From: Anaerolineae bacterium UTCFX1
GTDB lineage: Bacteria; Chloroflexota; Anaerolineae; Anaerolineales; Villigracilaceae
NCBI GenBank assembly: GCA_002050275.1
Contig: MWTB01000018.1
Location: 26,013 to 90,012 of the forward strand
DNA length: 64,000 bases
Direction: 5' to 3'
This document shows positions 27,207 to 36,200 of the stretch, one piece after another. The translations under genes were made by a program, and so were the position numbers. The first letter of the stretch is position 1. Each line of letters starts with the position of its first letter. The notes below the pieces were generated by a model. The model did no database searches, was not told the DNA's origin, and saw only the letters and a list, made by a program, of their open reading frames with translations.

Positions 27207-28385
27207 ATGGCGCGCATAGACCAATTTACGCAAATCTTTAAAGAGACTTTCAGTCGCGAACCTGCCTACATTGCGCGCGCGCCGGGCAGGGTGAATATGC
27301 TCGGCGAACACGTGGACTATAACGATGGACTCGTCCTGCCCGCCGCCATTGATCGCGCCGCGTACATCGCTTTCGCGCCTGCGGAAACGCGTCACTCTTC
27401 CATTTTGGCTGTGAATATGAACCAGCGAGTCGCTTTCACCCCGGCAACGATCTCGACTCGCTCTCAAATTGACTCGACGCCGCTTCCCGATTGGGCGCGC
27501 TACCCAGCTGGCGTAATGTGGAGTCTGAGCGAGAGCGGGCTGAAGGTCTGTGCGATGAACGCGGTTTTCGCTTCTGACGTTCCGATCGGCGCGGGTCTGA
27601 GTTCTTCTGCAGCGGTAGAGATGGCGTTTGCTGTCGCGTGGCAGACTCTCGGAGGTTGGACTCTCCCGCCGATGCGACTCGCCCTCCTTGCCCAAAAAGC
27701 GGAGAACGAATATGTCGGTGTGAAGAGCGGCATCATGGATCAGTTTGCGTCCGCGTGCGGCGTGGAGGGGAGGTTGCTGTTGCTTGATTGCCGCTCGCTT
27801 GTATGGAAAACGCTTGTGTTGCCCGCGTCGGTTTCCATCGTCATCGCCGATACAAGCGTGCGACGCAAATTAACGTCGGGCGAATACAACCAACGCCGAG
27901 CCGCGTGCGAAGAGGCGGTTCGCTTATTAAGGCGGGATTTGCCGGCGATCCAATCGTTGCGCGATGTGAGCGTGGAAGATTTCAACTGCTTGGAGAAGAA
28001 TCTGCCGCGCGAGATTGGAAGGAGGGCGCGGCACGCAGTAGAAGAGATCGCGCGGATGCGGCAGGCGGAATGGTCGCTGGAAGCGGGCGACATCCGCGCC
28101 TTTGGCGGGTTGATGAACGAATGCCATGCCAGCCTGCGCGATCTATATGAAGTCTCTTGCCCCGAACTAGACGCGATGGCGCGCATTGCGCAAGGACTCG
28201 AAGGGTGTTATGGCGCGCGGTTGACCGGCGCAGGCTTCGGCGGTTGCACGGTCAACGCGGTGGAAATGAATCTGGCGCAGGAGTTTTCCTCTACGCTTGC
28301 GAAGAAATATAAAGCGGAAACAGGGCTTACGCCGCAAGTTTATATTTCGCATCCCTCGAACGGCGCGGGATTGTTGCGCAGATAA
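27207..28385 (+). CDS. galK: Galactokinase
   Basis: 392 aa, GHMP kinase family. The galactokinase signature GRVNMLGEHVDYNDG (27-41), the ATP-binding GAGLSSSAAVE and the C-terminal LTGAGFGGCTVN are all present. It phosphorylates galactose to galactose-1-phosphate. It is not next to galT or galE. TACAAT (27195-27200) lies 6 nt before the ATG and no Shine-Dalgarno is visible, consistent with a leaderless mRNA. The divergent protease gene lies 64 nt away. Confidence 0.93.
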   Translation: MARIDQFTQIFKETFSREPAYIARAPGRVNMLGEHVDYNDGLVLPAAIDRAAYIAFAPAETRHSSILAVNMNQRVAFTPATISTRSQIDSTPLPDWARYPAGVMWSLSESGLKVCAMNAVFASDVPIGAGLSSSAAVEMAFAVAWQTLGGWTLPPMRLALLAQKAENEYVGVKSGIMDQFASACGVEGRLLLLDCRSLVWKTLVLPASVSIVIADTSVRRKLTSGEYNQRRAACEEAVRLLRRDLPAIQSLRDVSVEDFNCLEKNLPREIGRRARHAVEEIARMRQAEWSLEAGDIRAFGGLMNECHASLRDLYEVSCPELDAMARIAQGLEGCYGARLTGAGFGGCTVNAVEMNLAQEFSSTLAKKYKAETGLTPQVYISHPSNGAGLLRR

Positions 28386-28386
28386 A

Positions 28387-29757
28387 TTACAGTTCTCCCG
28401 ACGCGCCCCATTGTTTTAACATCTCTTGATAGCGCGGGTCGTCGTAGCGATTCGGCAAAAACGCCGGGGCGTATGGCGGCAGCGTTGCGCCGATAATATG
28501 CTTCGCTAACAGATCGGACGCGCCGCATGACGACATCATGCCAAACCCGCCCAGCCCGCCGATGATATAAGCGCCGTCCACAACGAGCGGTCCGATCAGT
28601 GGGCGATTCTCCGGTGTGCGCGCATAATAGCCGCCGTCAATAAAAGGCTTGGGGATTTGGTTGAAGTATGCGGCGAGCCCCGGCACAGCGGTCGCCATGC
28701 CGCGTAAAGCGATTTCGGGCAGTTGCGGGTCAAGTGGAACGGGGAACTTGAGTTCGCTGACTTCCGGGTTGTGATATACCCACTGTAACAGGATCATATC
28801 GCCTTCGCCTTCAGGGCGCCCATGTATGCCGGCGGGAAGCTCTTGTAGCAGCCATTTTGTTTCGTCCGATTCTGCCAATGCGGCTCTTTCATTATCCGAC
28901 CATGGCAGCGCGACAGGATCGTTCCACACGAGCAGACCAACCTCGCGTGGGAAGACACGCCGTGAATCACTGAATATTGTTTTGAGATGGAGCTCGTTAT
29001 AAATGGGAATGTCTATGCCGATCATTTTCCCCACGCTTTTTTGTAGCGGTCCCGCCGCGATGATGAAATTGCGCGTAAAAATCGTTTGCTCGCCGCCGCT
29101 CGCCGCTACTTTTACCGATTCGATCCTGTTTCCTTTCACCTCCACAGATTCTACGTTCCCTCGAATCAATTGAACGCCATGCGCGATCGCTTGCTCAAAC
29201 ATATACATGCCGAACTGCTGCGCGGCGAACCATCCGCACCTGCGCGCATGGAGCAAGGCGACCGTCCGCTCCGTGAGATACGGAAAGTGTTTGAGGATTA
29301 AACTCCGATCGAGGAACAAATCCGCGCCTGTGGGCGCATCGGCGAGACTATGCCGATGGATGGGGATGTATGTTGGGTCATCTGAGTCGCCGCGATGGAT
29401 GCGCAGTTCGCCCGCGCCGAGGCGCGAAATATCTTCTGCGTTGGCGAGCAGCGTCTCGGCGCGCGCAGGATCGGCGGTGGCGAATAGATAGCCGCGACGG
29501 TGCATCGGCAGACGCGCAGGCGCTTCGGCGTGGAGCCTGTCTAGAATGTCAATGCTGCGATTCATCAAACGCACCATCGCATCGCCGGGGCCGGGCCACC
29601 AGTTGCGGTAACACTCGGTAGATTTGTCGCTGGTCAGTGTGAGCGGCGGCAGAGGATCAACAATGACGATATTTTTCACGTCATGTTTCACCGCGAGTTG
29701 ATAGGCGATTGCCGCGCCCGCCATCCCTGCGCCGCAGATAAGGATATCGGCGTTCAT
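28387..29757 (-). CDS. FAD-dependent oxidoreductase, DAO family
   Basis: 456 aa. An N-terminal dinucleotide-binding loop GAGMAGAA (9-16) is followed by the DAO/sarcosine-oxidase type fold; the C-terminal GLGGFGMMSSCGASDLLAK is the usual FAD-binding closing segment. The substrate is probably an amine, amino acid or small hydroxy acid, but it cannot be told from sequence. A TATAAT box on the minus strand (29765-29770) ends 7 nt before the ATG and no Shine-Dalgarno is seen. It is convergent with galK, with only 1 nt between the stops, and follows the aminotransferase gene on the same strand. Confidence 0.85.
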   Translation of the reverse strand: MNADILICGAGMAGAAIAYQLAVKHDVKNIVIVDPLPPLTLTSDKSTECYRNWWPGPGDAMVRLMNRSIDILDRLHAEAPARLPMHRRGYLFATADPARAETLLANAEDISRLGAGELRIHRGDSDDPTYIPIHRHSLADAPTGADLFLDRSLILKHFPYLTERTVALLHARRCGWFAAQQFGMYMFEQAIAHGVQLIRGNVESVEVKGNRIESVKVAASGGEQTIFTRNFIIAAGPLQKSVGKMIGIDIPIYNELHLKTIFSDSRRVFPREVGLLVWNDPVALPWSDNERAALAESDETKWLLQELPAGIHGRPEGEGDMILLQWVYHNPEVSELKFPVPLDPQLPEIALRGMATAVPGLAAYFNQIPKPFIDGGYYARTPENRPLIGPLVVDGAYIIGGLGGFGMMSSCGASDLLAKHIIGATLPPYAPAFLPNRYDDPRYQEMLKQWGASGEL

Positions 29758-29868
29758 AGGCGGGATTATATCGAGGATGTATTTTTAGGAGAAGGCGTGG
29801 CAGACGGCGAAGCGAATCTTTTAAGAACGAACTTGTGAGGTTGCTTTGTCAGCCGTTCGCCGTTTTTA

Positions 29869-31047
29869 TCATTGTTCTTCCGCCCACTCGACAATGCGTC
29901 TAAAGCCGATCTCCACGTCCTCGTCTGAAGCGGCGAGCGACATGCGGATGAATCCTGCGCCGTGTTCGCCGAATGCGGAGCCGGGCACTAGACCGACGCT
30001 TTTTTCTTCCAGAATTTGCTCGCACATTTCGATGTCGCTCATCTTCAATGCACGTAGATCGAGAAAACCGTAGAAGGCGCCTTGCGGCGGCGTGACGCGG
30101 ACTCGATCGCTTTCCAACTCGGCGGATAATTGCATAACGAGCGCGCGCCGCCGCGTGTACGCTTCGCGCATCTGTGCGACTTCTTGTTGCACGCCCGGAT
30201 CCGTTAATGCGAATGCCGCCGCTTTCTGAATGAAAGGCGCCACGCAGGTGATCGAGTTTTGTCCCGCTTTGACTGCGTTTTGAATCACGCGCGCCGGCGC
30301 GGCAAGGAAGCCGATTCGCCAGCCGGTCATGGCGTATGTTTTTGAAAGACTCTGGATGATAAGCGTCCGTTCTTTTGCGCCTTCCACCGCCGCCAGCGAG
30401 AGCGGCTTTTCGCCAAAATAGAGGCTGTCGTACACTTCGTCCGAGACGACCCATAGATCATGCGCTTTGGCAAAGTCTTGCAGTTTTCGTAGATACTCTT
30501 GCGAAGGAACGACGCCTGTCGGATTAGAGGGATAGTTCACTACAATAGCGCGCGTCTTTGAAGTGACCGCTCGTTCCCACGCATCGAATGAGGGGAGGAA
30601 GCCGTCTTCAGCGGGAGCGGGGACGCGGATCACTTTGGCGCGCAACATCATCGCTAGATTAACATGTGTGGGCCAAGATGGGTCCGGAACGAGGACCTCG
30701 TCGCCGGGGTTCAAGATTGATTGCAACGCCGAGAAGTACGCGTGAACGCCGCCGTGTGTGACAATGATCTCGGAGGCGGCGTTGTACGAAATTTCCTCAT
30801 CGCGGAGCAGTTTGCTGGCGATAGCGGAGAGCAGGTCTGATCTGCCGCGCGAAGGTCCGTAATGAGTGAGCCCTTCTTGCAATGCGCGATAAGCGACCTC
30901 GATGACGGCTTGCGGTGTGACGAAGTCCGGGTCGCCTTGCTGTAACCCGACGATCTTCTGCCCGCTTGCTTTGAGCGCTGCAATGCGGTCTCCCATCGCT
31001 ACGGTCGGCGACTGACGGAATTGTTCGAATTGTTCGTTGAGATTCAT
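29869..31047 (-). CDS. PLP-dependent aminotransferase, class I/II (AspC-like)
   Basis: 392 aa. Fold-type I aminotransferase. The PLP Lys is K236 in SLSKTYAMTGWRIG, with the conserved NYPSNPTG (171-178) and SDEVYDSL before it. The group includes aspartate and broad-specificity aminotransferases; the substrate is not certain. It has a GAGG site before the ATG. The tpx gene lies upstream on the same strand, separated by a clear terminator, so it is likely a separate unit. Confidence 0.88.
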   Translation of the reverse strand: MNLNEQFEQFRQSPTVAMGDRIAALKASGQKIVGLQQGDPDFVTPQAVIEVAYRALQEGLTHYGPSRGRSDLLSAIASKLLRDEEISYNAASEIIVTHGGVHAYFSALQSILNPGDEVLVPDPSWPTHVNLAMMLRAKVIRVPAPAEDGFLPSFDAWERAVTSKTRAIVVNYPSNPTGVVPSQEYLRKLQDFAKAHDLWVVSDEVYDSLYFGEKPLSLAAVEGAKERTLIIQSLSKTYAMTGWRIGFLAAPARVIQNAVKAGQNSITCVAPFIQKAAAFALTDPGVQQEVAQMREAYTRRRALVMQLSAELESDRVRVTPPQGAFYGFLDLRALKMSDIEMCEQILEEKSVGLVPGSAFGEHGAGFIRMSLAASDEDVEIGFRRIVEWAEEQ

Positions 31048-31064
31048 TGATGTGCCTCTATTTG

Positions 31065-31092
31065 AAAACAGCCCTCGCGCAAGCGAGGGCTG
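31065..31092 (-). terminator. Rho-independent terminator of tpx
   Basis: A 10-bp GC-rich stem (31069-31078 with 31083-31092), a 4-nt loop and four T on the minus strand follow the tpx stop closely. Confidence 0.85.
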
Positions 31093-31097
31093 AAAGC

Positions 31098-31622
31098 TTA
31101 CCCTAAGGCTTCTTTAGCGGCTTGAATAACTTCGTCGTAATTAGGCTCTTCACCGAGAGACGGCATGTACTTTGCATAGGTCAATTTGCCGTCGCGTCCG
31201 ACGATGAACACCGAGCGGCGTAGGTAGCGGCGCTCTTTGATCAGCGCACCGTATTTAATCCCGAATTCCGTGTCTACTACGTCCGAAATGACCTTGACCT
31301 TGTCTACGCCTGCCGCTCCGCACCAACGTTTTTGCGCCATGGGAAAGTCTGTGCTGATCGTGTAGATGACAATCTCTTCGCTAAGTTTGGCGGCTTCCAC
31401 GTTGAAGCGCCGTGTTTCACGGTCGCAGACTTCGGTATCGAGCGACGGCACCGCTGAGAGGATGATAACTTTTCCTTTCGATTCTTCCAGCGCGTTGATC
31501 GCTTCCCAACTCGGTCCCGCCGAGGTGAAATGAGGCGCGGCTTCGCCGACTTTAACTTCTTCTCCCACAAGCGTAACGAATCGTTCTCCTATTTTGAATA
31601 CATCAGGACGCATAGTAGCCAT
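31098..31622 (-). CDS. tpx: Thiol peroxidase, atypical 2-Cys peroxiredoxin
   Basis: 174 aa, normal Tpx length. The peroxidatic Cys is C66 in VPSLDTEVC, with T63 beside it, and the resolving Cys is C101 in KRWCGAAG; the 35-residue spacing is typical. The conserved Arg is in the GRDGKLTYAKY/YLRRSV region. It reduces hydroperoxides using thioredoxin. GGAGAAG precedes the ATG. The end is marked by the terminator at 31065-31092. Confidence 0.94.
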   Translation of the reverse strand: MATMRPDVFKIGERFVTLVGEEVKVGEAAPHFTSAGPSWEAINALEESKGKVIILSAVPSLDTEVCDRETRRFNVEAAKLSEEIVIYTISTDFPMAQKRWCGAAGVDKVKVISDVVDTEFGIKYGALIKERRYLRRSVFIVGRDGKLTYAKYMPSLGEEPNYDEVIQAAKEALG

Positions 31623-31740
31623 ATGATCTTCTCCGGTAAGTTAATTAAGCGTATTGTACTTGATTTCTCTGCAAGCGCGCTGTCGCATCGAGGTACGTTT
31701 CGAGAGCGTTAAGACGCTGCCTTTTGTAGACGCCCGCGCC

Positions 31741-31768
31741 TTGACAAATCTTATCATCGGCATATAAT
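31741..31768 (+). promoter_or_regulatory. Consensus promoter of the trpB T-box leader
   Basis: TTGACA (31741-31746) and TATAAT (31763-31768) with a 16-nt spacer match the sigma70 consensus exactly. Transcription should begin near 31775, just before Stem I of the T-box. Confidence 0.88.
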
Positions 31769-31784
31769 CGTTTCATATCATAAA

Positions 31785-32123
31785 ACTGCGATGAGGACGA
31801 GTACGCGCAAGTACGACGGTATAGAGAGCAGGCGGTACGCGGTGAAAGCCCTGCCCGAAACGACAGCGCCGAATGGACCTCGGAGTGCAAAGCGAAAGCG
31901 CTGCGGCGCGAGTAACAGCGACGGGAACTGCGCCCGTTATCCAAGCAGAGTTTCTTAGCAGAATAGCCAACTATCCGCTAGTAAACTACAAGAGTGAAGC
32001 TGGCTTTTTCCCCTGTTGCATCACCGACAGGGATTTTTCGTTAAAGCGGAGGAGTCGGCTTAATTCGGGTGGCACCACGGATTTTACGTTCGTCCCGTTA
32101 TTTGGGACGAACGTATTTTTTTT
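31785..32123 (+). promoter_or_regulatory. tRNA-Trp T-box riboswitch in front of trpB
   Basis: A full T-box leader. Stem I is seen in GATGAGGACGAGTA (31791-31804), the AGAGAG and GGTGAAA distal elements (31823-31828, 31841-31847), and the specifier strand GAATGGACCTC (31871-31881). GAGG (31793-31796) pairs with CCTC (31878-31881). The specifier triplet is TGG (31874-31876), the only Trp codon, followed by the usual A. The antiterminator core GGGTGGCACCACGG (32067-32080) has TGGC where uncharged tRNA 3' NCCA pairs, so the tRNA discriminator base should be G, as in known bacterial tRNA-Trp. Uncharged tRNA-Trp would favour readthrough into trpB; the terminator lies at 32086-32123. Confidence 0.9.
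32086..32123 (+). terminator. T-box terminator hairpin
   Basis: A perfect 11-bp stem (32086-32096 with 32104-32114), a 7-nt loop and eight T (32116-32123). It directly follows the T-box core and is the regulated terminator of the leader. Confidence 0.93.
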
Positions 32124-32214
32124 ATCCGCGAGGAGGTCGCCATGCACATGTGAACTTGTTCTATATTTGCGTCGTTAGCCTATGATTTCAAATTGTATTC
32201 CAGGAGAAAAACTC

Positions 32215-33588
32215 ATGTCTGAACAAACTCGTTTCAATTTAGCGCAAGCCGACCTACCCAAATTTTGGTACAACATTAATGCCGACAGCCCTATCACACC
32301 TGCACCGGTGTTGCATCCTGGCACGCTTGAGTCTGTTACGCCCGACTTCTTGTCTGTGCTGTTCCCGATGGATTTAATTCTACAGGAGATCAGCGCCGAA
32401 CGGTATATCGAAATTCCGCAAGAAGTGCGCGAGATCTACAAGTTGTGGAGACCGACGCCGCTCATCCGCGCCGCGCGGCTGGAGAAAGCGCTGGGTACGT
32501 CTGCGCACATTTACTACAAATATGAAGGCTCTTCGCCGGTCGGCAGCCATAAGCCGAACACGGCTGTTGCGCAAGCCTTCTACAATAAGAGCGCCGGCGT
32601 GCGCGCCATGACCACTGAAACTGGCGCGGGGCAGTGGGGCACGTCGCTGGCGATGGCGTGCAATTACTTTGGGCTCGACCTAGAAGTGTATATGGTCAAA
32701 GTTTCATATAACCAGAAGCCCTATCGCCGTATCTTCATGGAGACCTTTGGCGCGCAAGTGTACGCCAGCCCGACCGATCAAACTAATTATGGGCGCGCGC
32801 TGTTAGAGACAGATCCCCAGAATCCCGGTTCGCTCGGCATCGCCATTTCGGAAGCGGTCGAAGCCGCCGCGTCGTCCAATGGGAAGAAGAAGTATGGTCT
32901 CGGCTCGGTGTTGAATCATGTCTTACTGCATCAAACGGTTATCGGAGAGGAATCGCTCAAGCAGATGGATCTTGCGGGAGAATATCCTGACGTGGTTATC
33001 GGTTGCGCGGGCGGCGGCTCAAACTTCGCGGGAATCGCGTTCCCCTTCTTGCGCGAGAACCTCAAGGATGGACAGCGCACGCGTCTATTGGCGGTTGAAC
33101 CGACAGCGACTCCTTCGTTAACAAAAGGCGTCTACGCTTTTGATTACGGCGACACCGCGCAAATGGCGCCGATCGTTAAGATGCATACGCTCGGGCATAC
33201 CTTCATGCCGCCTGAGATTCACGCGGGCGGATTGCGCTATCATGGTATGGCTCCCACTCTTTCCGCGTTATATGACGCTGGTTTAGTCGAGGCGAAAGCG
33301 GTCAAGCAGCGCGCCGCCTTTGAAGCGGCAATTCAATTCGCTAAAACGGAGGGCATCATCCCTGCGCCGGAGAGTGCGCACGCTATCCGCGCCGCGATTG
33401 ATGAGGCGTTGGATGCGAAAGAAAAAGGCGAGAAGCGCGTCATTCTTTTCAATTTGTCGGGACATGGGCATTTCGATATGATCGCTTACGAGAAGTATCT
33501 GCGCGATGAGTTAGTGGATTACGAGTATCCTGCCGCCGCAGTAGAAGAGGCTATGCAACACCTGCCGCAGGTTACGGCGTTTGCCTAA
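32215..33588 (+). CDS. trpB: Tryptophan synthase beta chain, TrpB2 type
   Basis: 457 aa from the ATG at 32215 with AGGAG (32202-32206). PLP Lys is K113 in GSHKPN. The long N-terminus (about 70 residues before WRPTPL) and wording such as KYEGSSPVGSHKPNTA are typical of the TrpB2 (COG1350) group, which works without the classic TrpA contacts. It makes Trp from indole and Ser, or serves indole salvage. It is preceded by a T-box with a Trp specifier, which supports the Trp role. No trpA or other trp gene is adjacent. Confidence 0.9.
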   Translation: MSEQTRFNLAQADLPKFWYNINADSPITPAPVLHPGTLESVTPDFLSVLFPMDLILQEISAERYIEIPQEVREIYKLWRPTPLIRAARLEKALGTSAHIYYKYEGSSPVGSHKPNTAVAQAFYNKSAGVRAMTTETGAGQWGTSLAMACNYFGLDLEVYMVKVSYNQKPYRRIFMETFGAQVYASPTDQTNYGRALLETDPQNPGSLGIAISEAVEAAASSNGKKKYGLGSVLNHVLLHQTVIGEESLKQMDLAGEYPDVVIGCAGGGSNFAGIAFPFLRENLKDGQRTRLLAVEPTATPSLTKGVYAFDYGDTAQMAPIVKMHTLGHTFMPPEIHAGGLRYHGMAPTLSALYDAGLVEAKAVKQRAAFEAAIQFAKTEGIIPAPESAHAIRAAIDEALDAKEKGEKRVILFNLSGHGHFDMIAYEKYLRDELVDYEYPAAAVEEAMQHLPQVTAFA

Positions 33589-33602
33589 CGAGCTTTGATT
33601 TT

Positions 33603-33638
33603 GCAAAAGCGGCACGAGAACTCTCGTGCCGCTTTTGC
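33603..33638. terminator. Strong bidirectional terminator between trpB and zwf
   Basis: A perfect 16-bp stem (33603-33618 with 33623-33638) with a 4-nt loop lies between two convergent genes. The T-run is modest on the plus strand, so the stem strength and position carry the call. Confidence 0.75.
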
Positions 33639-33685
33639 ATTTATCTATTTTTCGCCCGACTCGGGGTAAACGTTCAATCTTGGCG

Positions 33686-35092
33686 CTACAAAGATGGGTT
33701 GTGCCAGCCGCTGCCTTTGGCAATAAGTGCGTTCGCTTCTTCAGGACCCCAGCCGCCTCGTTTATAGGGAAGTGCGCGCGGATGTTTCTTAAGCGCAGGC
33801 TCTACGACTGCCCAAGCCGCTTCCGTTGCATCTTCACGCGAAAAGAGTGTGCGGTCGCCGGAGATGGCGTCTCCCAACAAACGCTCGTACGGCGATTGTT
33901 CGCCCGGCTCCTCTTCGATGACGAAGAGTTCTTTTTGGTCGCCGATAAACTTTTTGCCTTTTGCTTTAATGCGCGCCGCCAACCCGATGGCGGAGTGCGG
34001 AGCAAGCTGAAAGCGCAGATAATTAGACCCTTCGCTAGCTTGCGGAGAATCGTCAAAGAGTTTTTGCGGAGGCGGTTTTAATTCGACCACTACCTCGTTG
34101 ACGCTTTCGGCAAGATATTTACCCGAACGCAGATACCACGGAACGCCTTCCCAGCGCCACGAGTCGATGAAGAGACGCAGGGCGCAAAATGTTTCCACGT
34201 CAGAATCTTTCGCCACGCCGGTTTCATTTCGATAGCCCTCATATTGTCCCCGGATCAGATCGGCAGGAGCGAGCGGACGCATGGCGCGAAAGACTTTAAC
34301 TTTTTCAGTCTGCACGGCGTCGGGGTTTTGATCCGTCGGCGGTTCCATTGCCAGCAGCGCCACAATTTGGAAGAGATGATTCTCGATTACGTCGCGCAGG
34401 CAGCCGACGGTCTCATAGAAAGCGCCGCGCGTCTTCACGCCGAAATTTTCAGCCAAGGTAATTTGCACGCTGGAAATGTAATTTCGATTCCAGATGGGCT
34501 CCAAAAACGAGTTGGCGAAGCGAAAATAGAGGATGTTCATGATCGCTTCCTTGCCGAGATAGTGATCAATGCGGAAGATCGCGTCTTCTGGGAAGACCGA
34601 ATGCGCGACGCGGTTGAGTTCTTGCGCTGAGGCAAGGTCGCGCCCGAACGGCTTTTCGACAATAACGCGCGCGCCTTTGGCAAGACCGGCGGTTCCTAGT
34701 CCTTGGATAACATTTTCAAAGAGCGACGGCGGAATGGCGAGATAATGCGCCGGGCGTTGAGCGCCGCCTAGCGCTTCTTTGATGGATGAGAAAGTCTCCT
34801 GCCGGTTATAGTCTCCGCTGACATAGCGCAACAGCGAGAGGAGTTTGTCGAAGGCTTGCCGATCGTCAATTCCGCCTTCGTGCTGCAAACTGTCTGTGAT
34901 GCGCGCGCGCAGCTGTTCCAACGTCCACTTCTCTAACGCGACGCCGACGATGGGAATGGTCAGCGCGCTGCGTTTGACCAACGCATACAAAGCGGGGATG
35001 ATCATTTTGTAGGCGAGATCGCCGGTGACGCCAAAGAGCGCCAGCGCGTCAGAGCGGACTGTCTGTCTGTTGTCAATTTCCATAGTATTCAT
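33686..35092 (-). CDS. zwf: Glucose-6-phosphate 1-dehydrogenase
   Basis: 468 aa from the ATG at 35092; the frame is open to a TTG at 35116. NADP is bound at the N-terminus ([18 protein letters not shown]), the catalytic signature is [13 protein letters not shown], and [15 protein letters not shown] is near the C-terminus. It oxidises glucose-6-phosphate in the first step of the oxidative pentose phosphate pathway. TATAAT on the minus strand (35100-35105) ends 7 nt before the chosen ATG, favouring a leaderless transcript and this start. It follows the HAD gene by 20 nt. Confidence 0.93.
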   Translation of the reverse strand: MNTMEIDNRQTVRSDALALFGVTGDLAYKMIIPALYALVKRSALTIPIVGVALEKWTLEQLRARITDSLQHEGGIDDRQAFDKLLSLLRYVSGDYNRQETFSSIKEALGGAQRPAHYLAIPPSLFENVIQGLGTAGLAKGARVIVEKPFGRDLASAQELNRVAHSVFPEDAIFRIDHYLGKEAIMNILYFRFANSFLEPIWNRNYISSVQITLAENFGVKTRGAFYETVGCLRDVIENHLFQIVALLAMEPPTDQNPDAVQTEKVKVFRAMRPLAPADLIRGQYEGYRNETGVAKDSDVETFCALRLFIDSWRWEGVPWYLRSGKYLAESVNEVVVELKPPPQKLFDDSPQASEGSNYLRFQLAPHSAIGLAARIKAKGKKFIGDQKELFVIEEEPGEQSPYERLLGDAISGDRTLFSREDATEAAWAVVEPALKKHPRALPYKRGGWGPEEANALIAKGSGWHNPSL

Positions 35093-35112
35093 GGTCTTTA
35101 TTATACTCACCG

Positions 35113-35739
35113 TCAATAAGGCAGCGAGAGTCCGAACGCCTCCAGCGTTTTTCGCGTCGTTTTATACTCTTTGTGGACGATGCCGCGAATTCCCAACCCT
35201 TGGGCGACTTCGACGAACAACGAACGGTCGTCAACATACATGACCTGTTCCGGGCTTGCCTGCGCAATATCCAGCGCCATGCGGTAGATGTCGGCGTCGG
35301 GCTTGCGAAGATGGACATACGAGGAGGAAACGAAGAAATCTATGAACGCGCTTAACTGAAATTCCCGCACACGGTATGCGTTGAGTTCGCGCCCTTCGTT
35401 ACTGACGACAGCGACACGAAGGCGATATTGTTCTTTGAGACTTTTCATCAATTTGATCATGTCTGGAAATGGCTGCGATTGCGCGTACATGAAGCTTTTA
35501 AACTCTTCGCGTGAGAAGGAACGTTTTTCGTAAAAGACTACCCGATTCAAGTAGTCGTCCAAACTAAGTTTGCCCTCTTCGTAAGTATCGAAGGTCAGGT
35601 GATGGCGTTCGTCCATCTCGGCGTAATCCAAGTGAAATTTGTCGGCTGCGCGAACTCGCGCATCGCGATCCCATCCGTTCGTTAGTAGAACGCCGCCGAT
35701 ATCCAGAAATAGAGTTGTAATGGGGGAAAGAGCGGTCAT
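35113..35739 (-). CDS. HAD-superfamily hydrolase, subfamily IA
   Basis: 208 aa. Motif I is [10 protein letters not shown] with nucleophile D13; the second acidic position is Gly (DIGG), a form common in haloacid dehalogenase/epoxide-hydrolase-like members. A cap domain follows (about 20-95), then motif II (VVSNEGRE), the Lys in [10 protein letters not shown] and motif IV VDDRS. The substrate is unknown. AAAGGATC precedes the ATG. It lies just upstream of zwf on the same strand, possibly sharing a transcript. Confidence 0.82.
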   Translation of the reverse strand: MTALSPITTLFLDIGGVLLTNGWDRDARVRAADKFHLDYAEMDERHHLTFDTYEEGKLSLDDYLNRVVFYEKRSFSREEFKSFMYAQSQPFPDMIKLMKSLKEQYRLRVAVVSNEGRELNAYRVREFQLSAFIDFFVSSSYVHLRKPDADIYRMALDIAQASPEQVMYVDDRSLFVEVAQGLGIRGIVHKEYKTTRKTLEAFGLSLPY

Positions 35740-36200
35740 GGTGCGATCCTTTTACAGTTGATATTCTTTCCGTTTGTTTTTTGCGCTTCGTGTGTAGAGG
35801 AAATAGAACAGAGCGGAAGAGAATACAGCGCCGCTAAAGCACGGCTGGTTGATTTGCGTATTGTAATCCCTGATAAATAAAATACGAGTACGAATTAAGT
35901 GACTCTCTGAAAATTTCGGTGATTAAACCTTTTCGGACACGGATTTCACGGTTTAACACAGACAAAACACAGTTTTTTAAAGTCCTTCCGCGAGATTCAG
36001 CGCGCCGAATCGCGGAAGGTCCTAAAACCTAATTAAGTTTTGAGGGTCCTAGTCAGATTACAATGACGTGAGCGAGAATAATTTTGAGGCGGTCGAGAAT
36101 TCGGATAAAATGAGCGCTGGCGGGATTACGAATAAAATCCTAAATAACCAGCGTAGATCGTATTGAGAATCGGGTTTCGCAACGGGCCGATTCATTTTGA
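35740..36200. other. Intergenic region with repeat remnants and a hairpin
   Basis: No credible gene. A 10-bp hairpin (35984-35993 with 36010-36019; CCTTCCGCGA/TCGCGGAAGG) follows a segment GGACACGGATTTCACGG (about 35935-35951) that resembles one at 59852-59870. A second weak inverted repeat (36115-36120 with 36148-36153) lies near the GNAT gene end. These look like dispersed-repeat debris. Confidence 0.5.

Noticed and set aside
29800..29868. Terminator between the aminotransferase and oxidoreductase genes
   Set aside because: The 8-nt arms (29804-29811, 29856-29863) are 44 nt apart, and the T-run is on the plus strand while both genes are on the minus strand.
31873..32178. Open frames inside the trpB leader
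   Set aside because: They cross the T-box stems and terminator; the RNA structure explains the sequence, and no ribosome site precedes them.
35740..36200. tRNA or small RNA gene
   Set aside because: The inverted repeats do not form a cloverleaf and no T-arm consensus is present.
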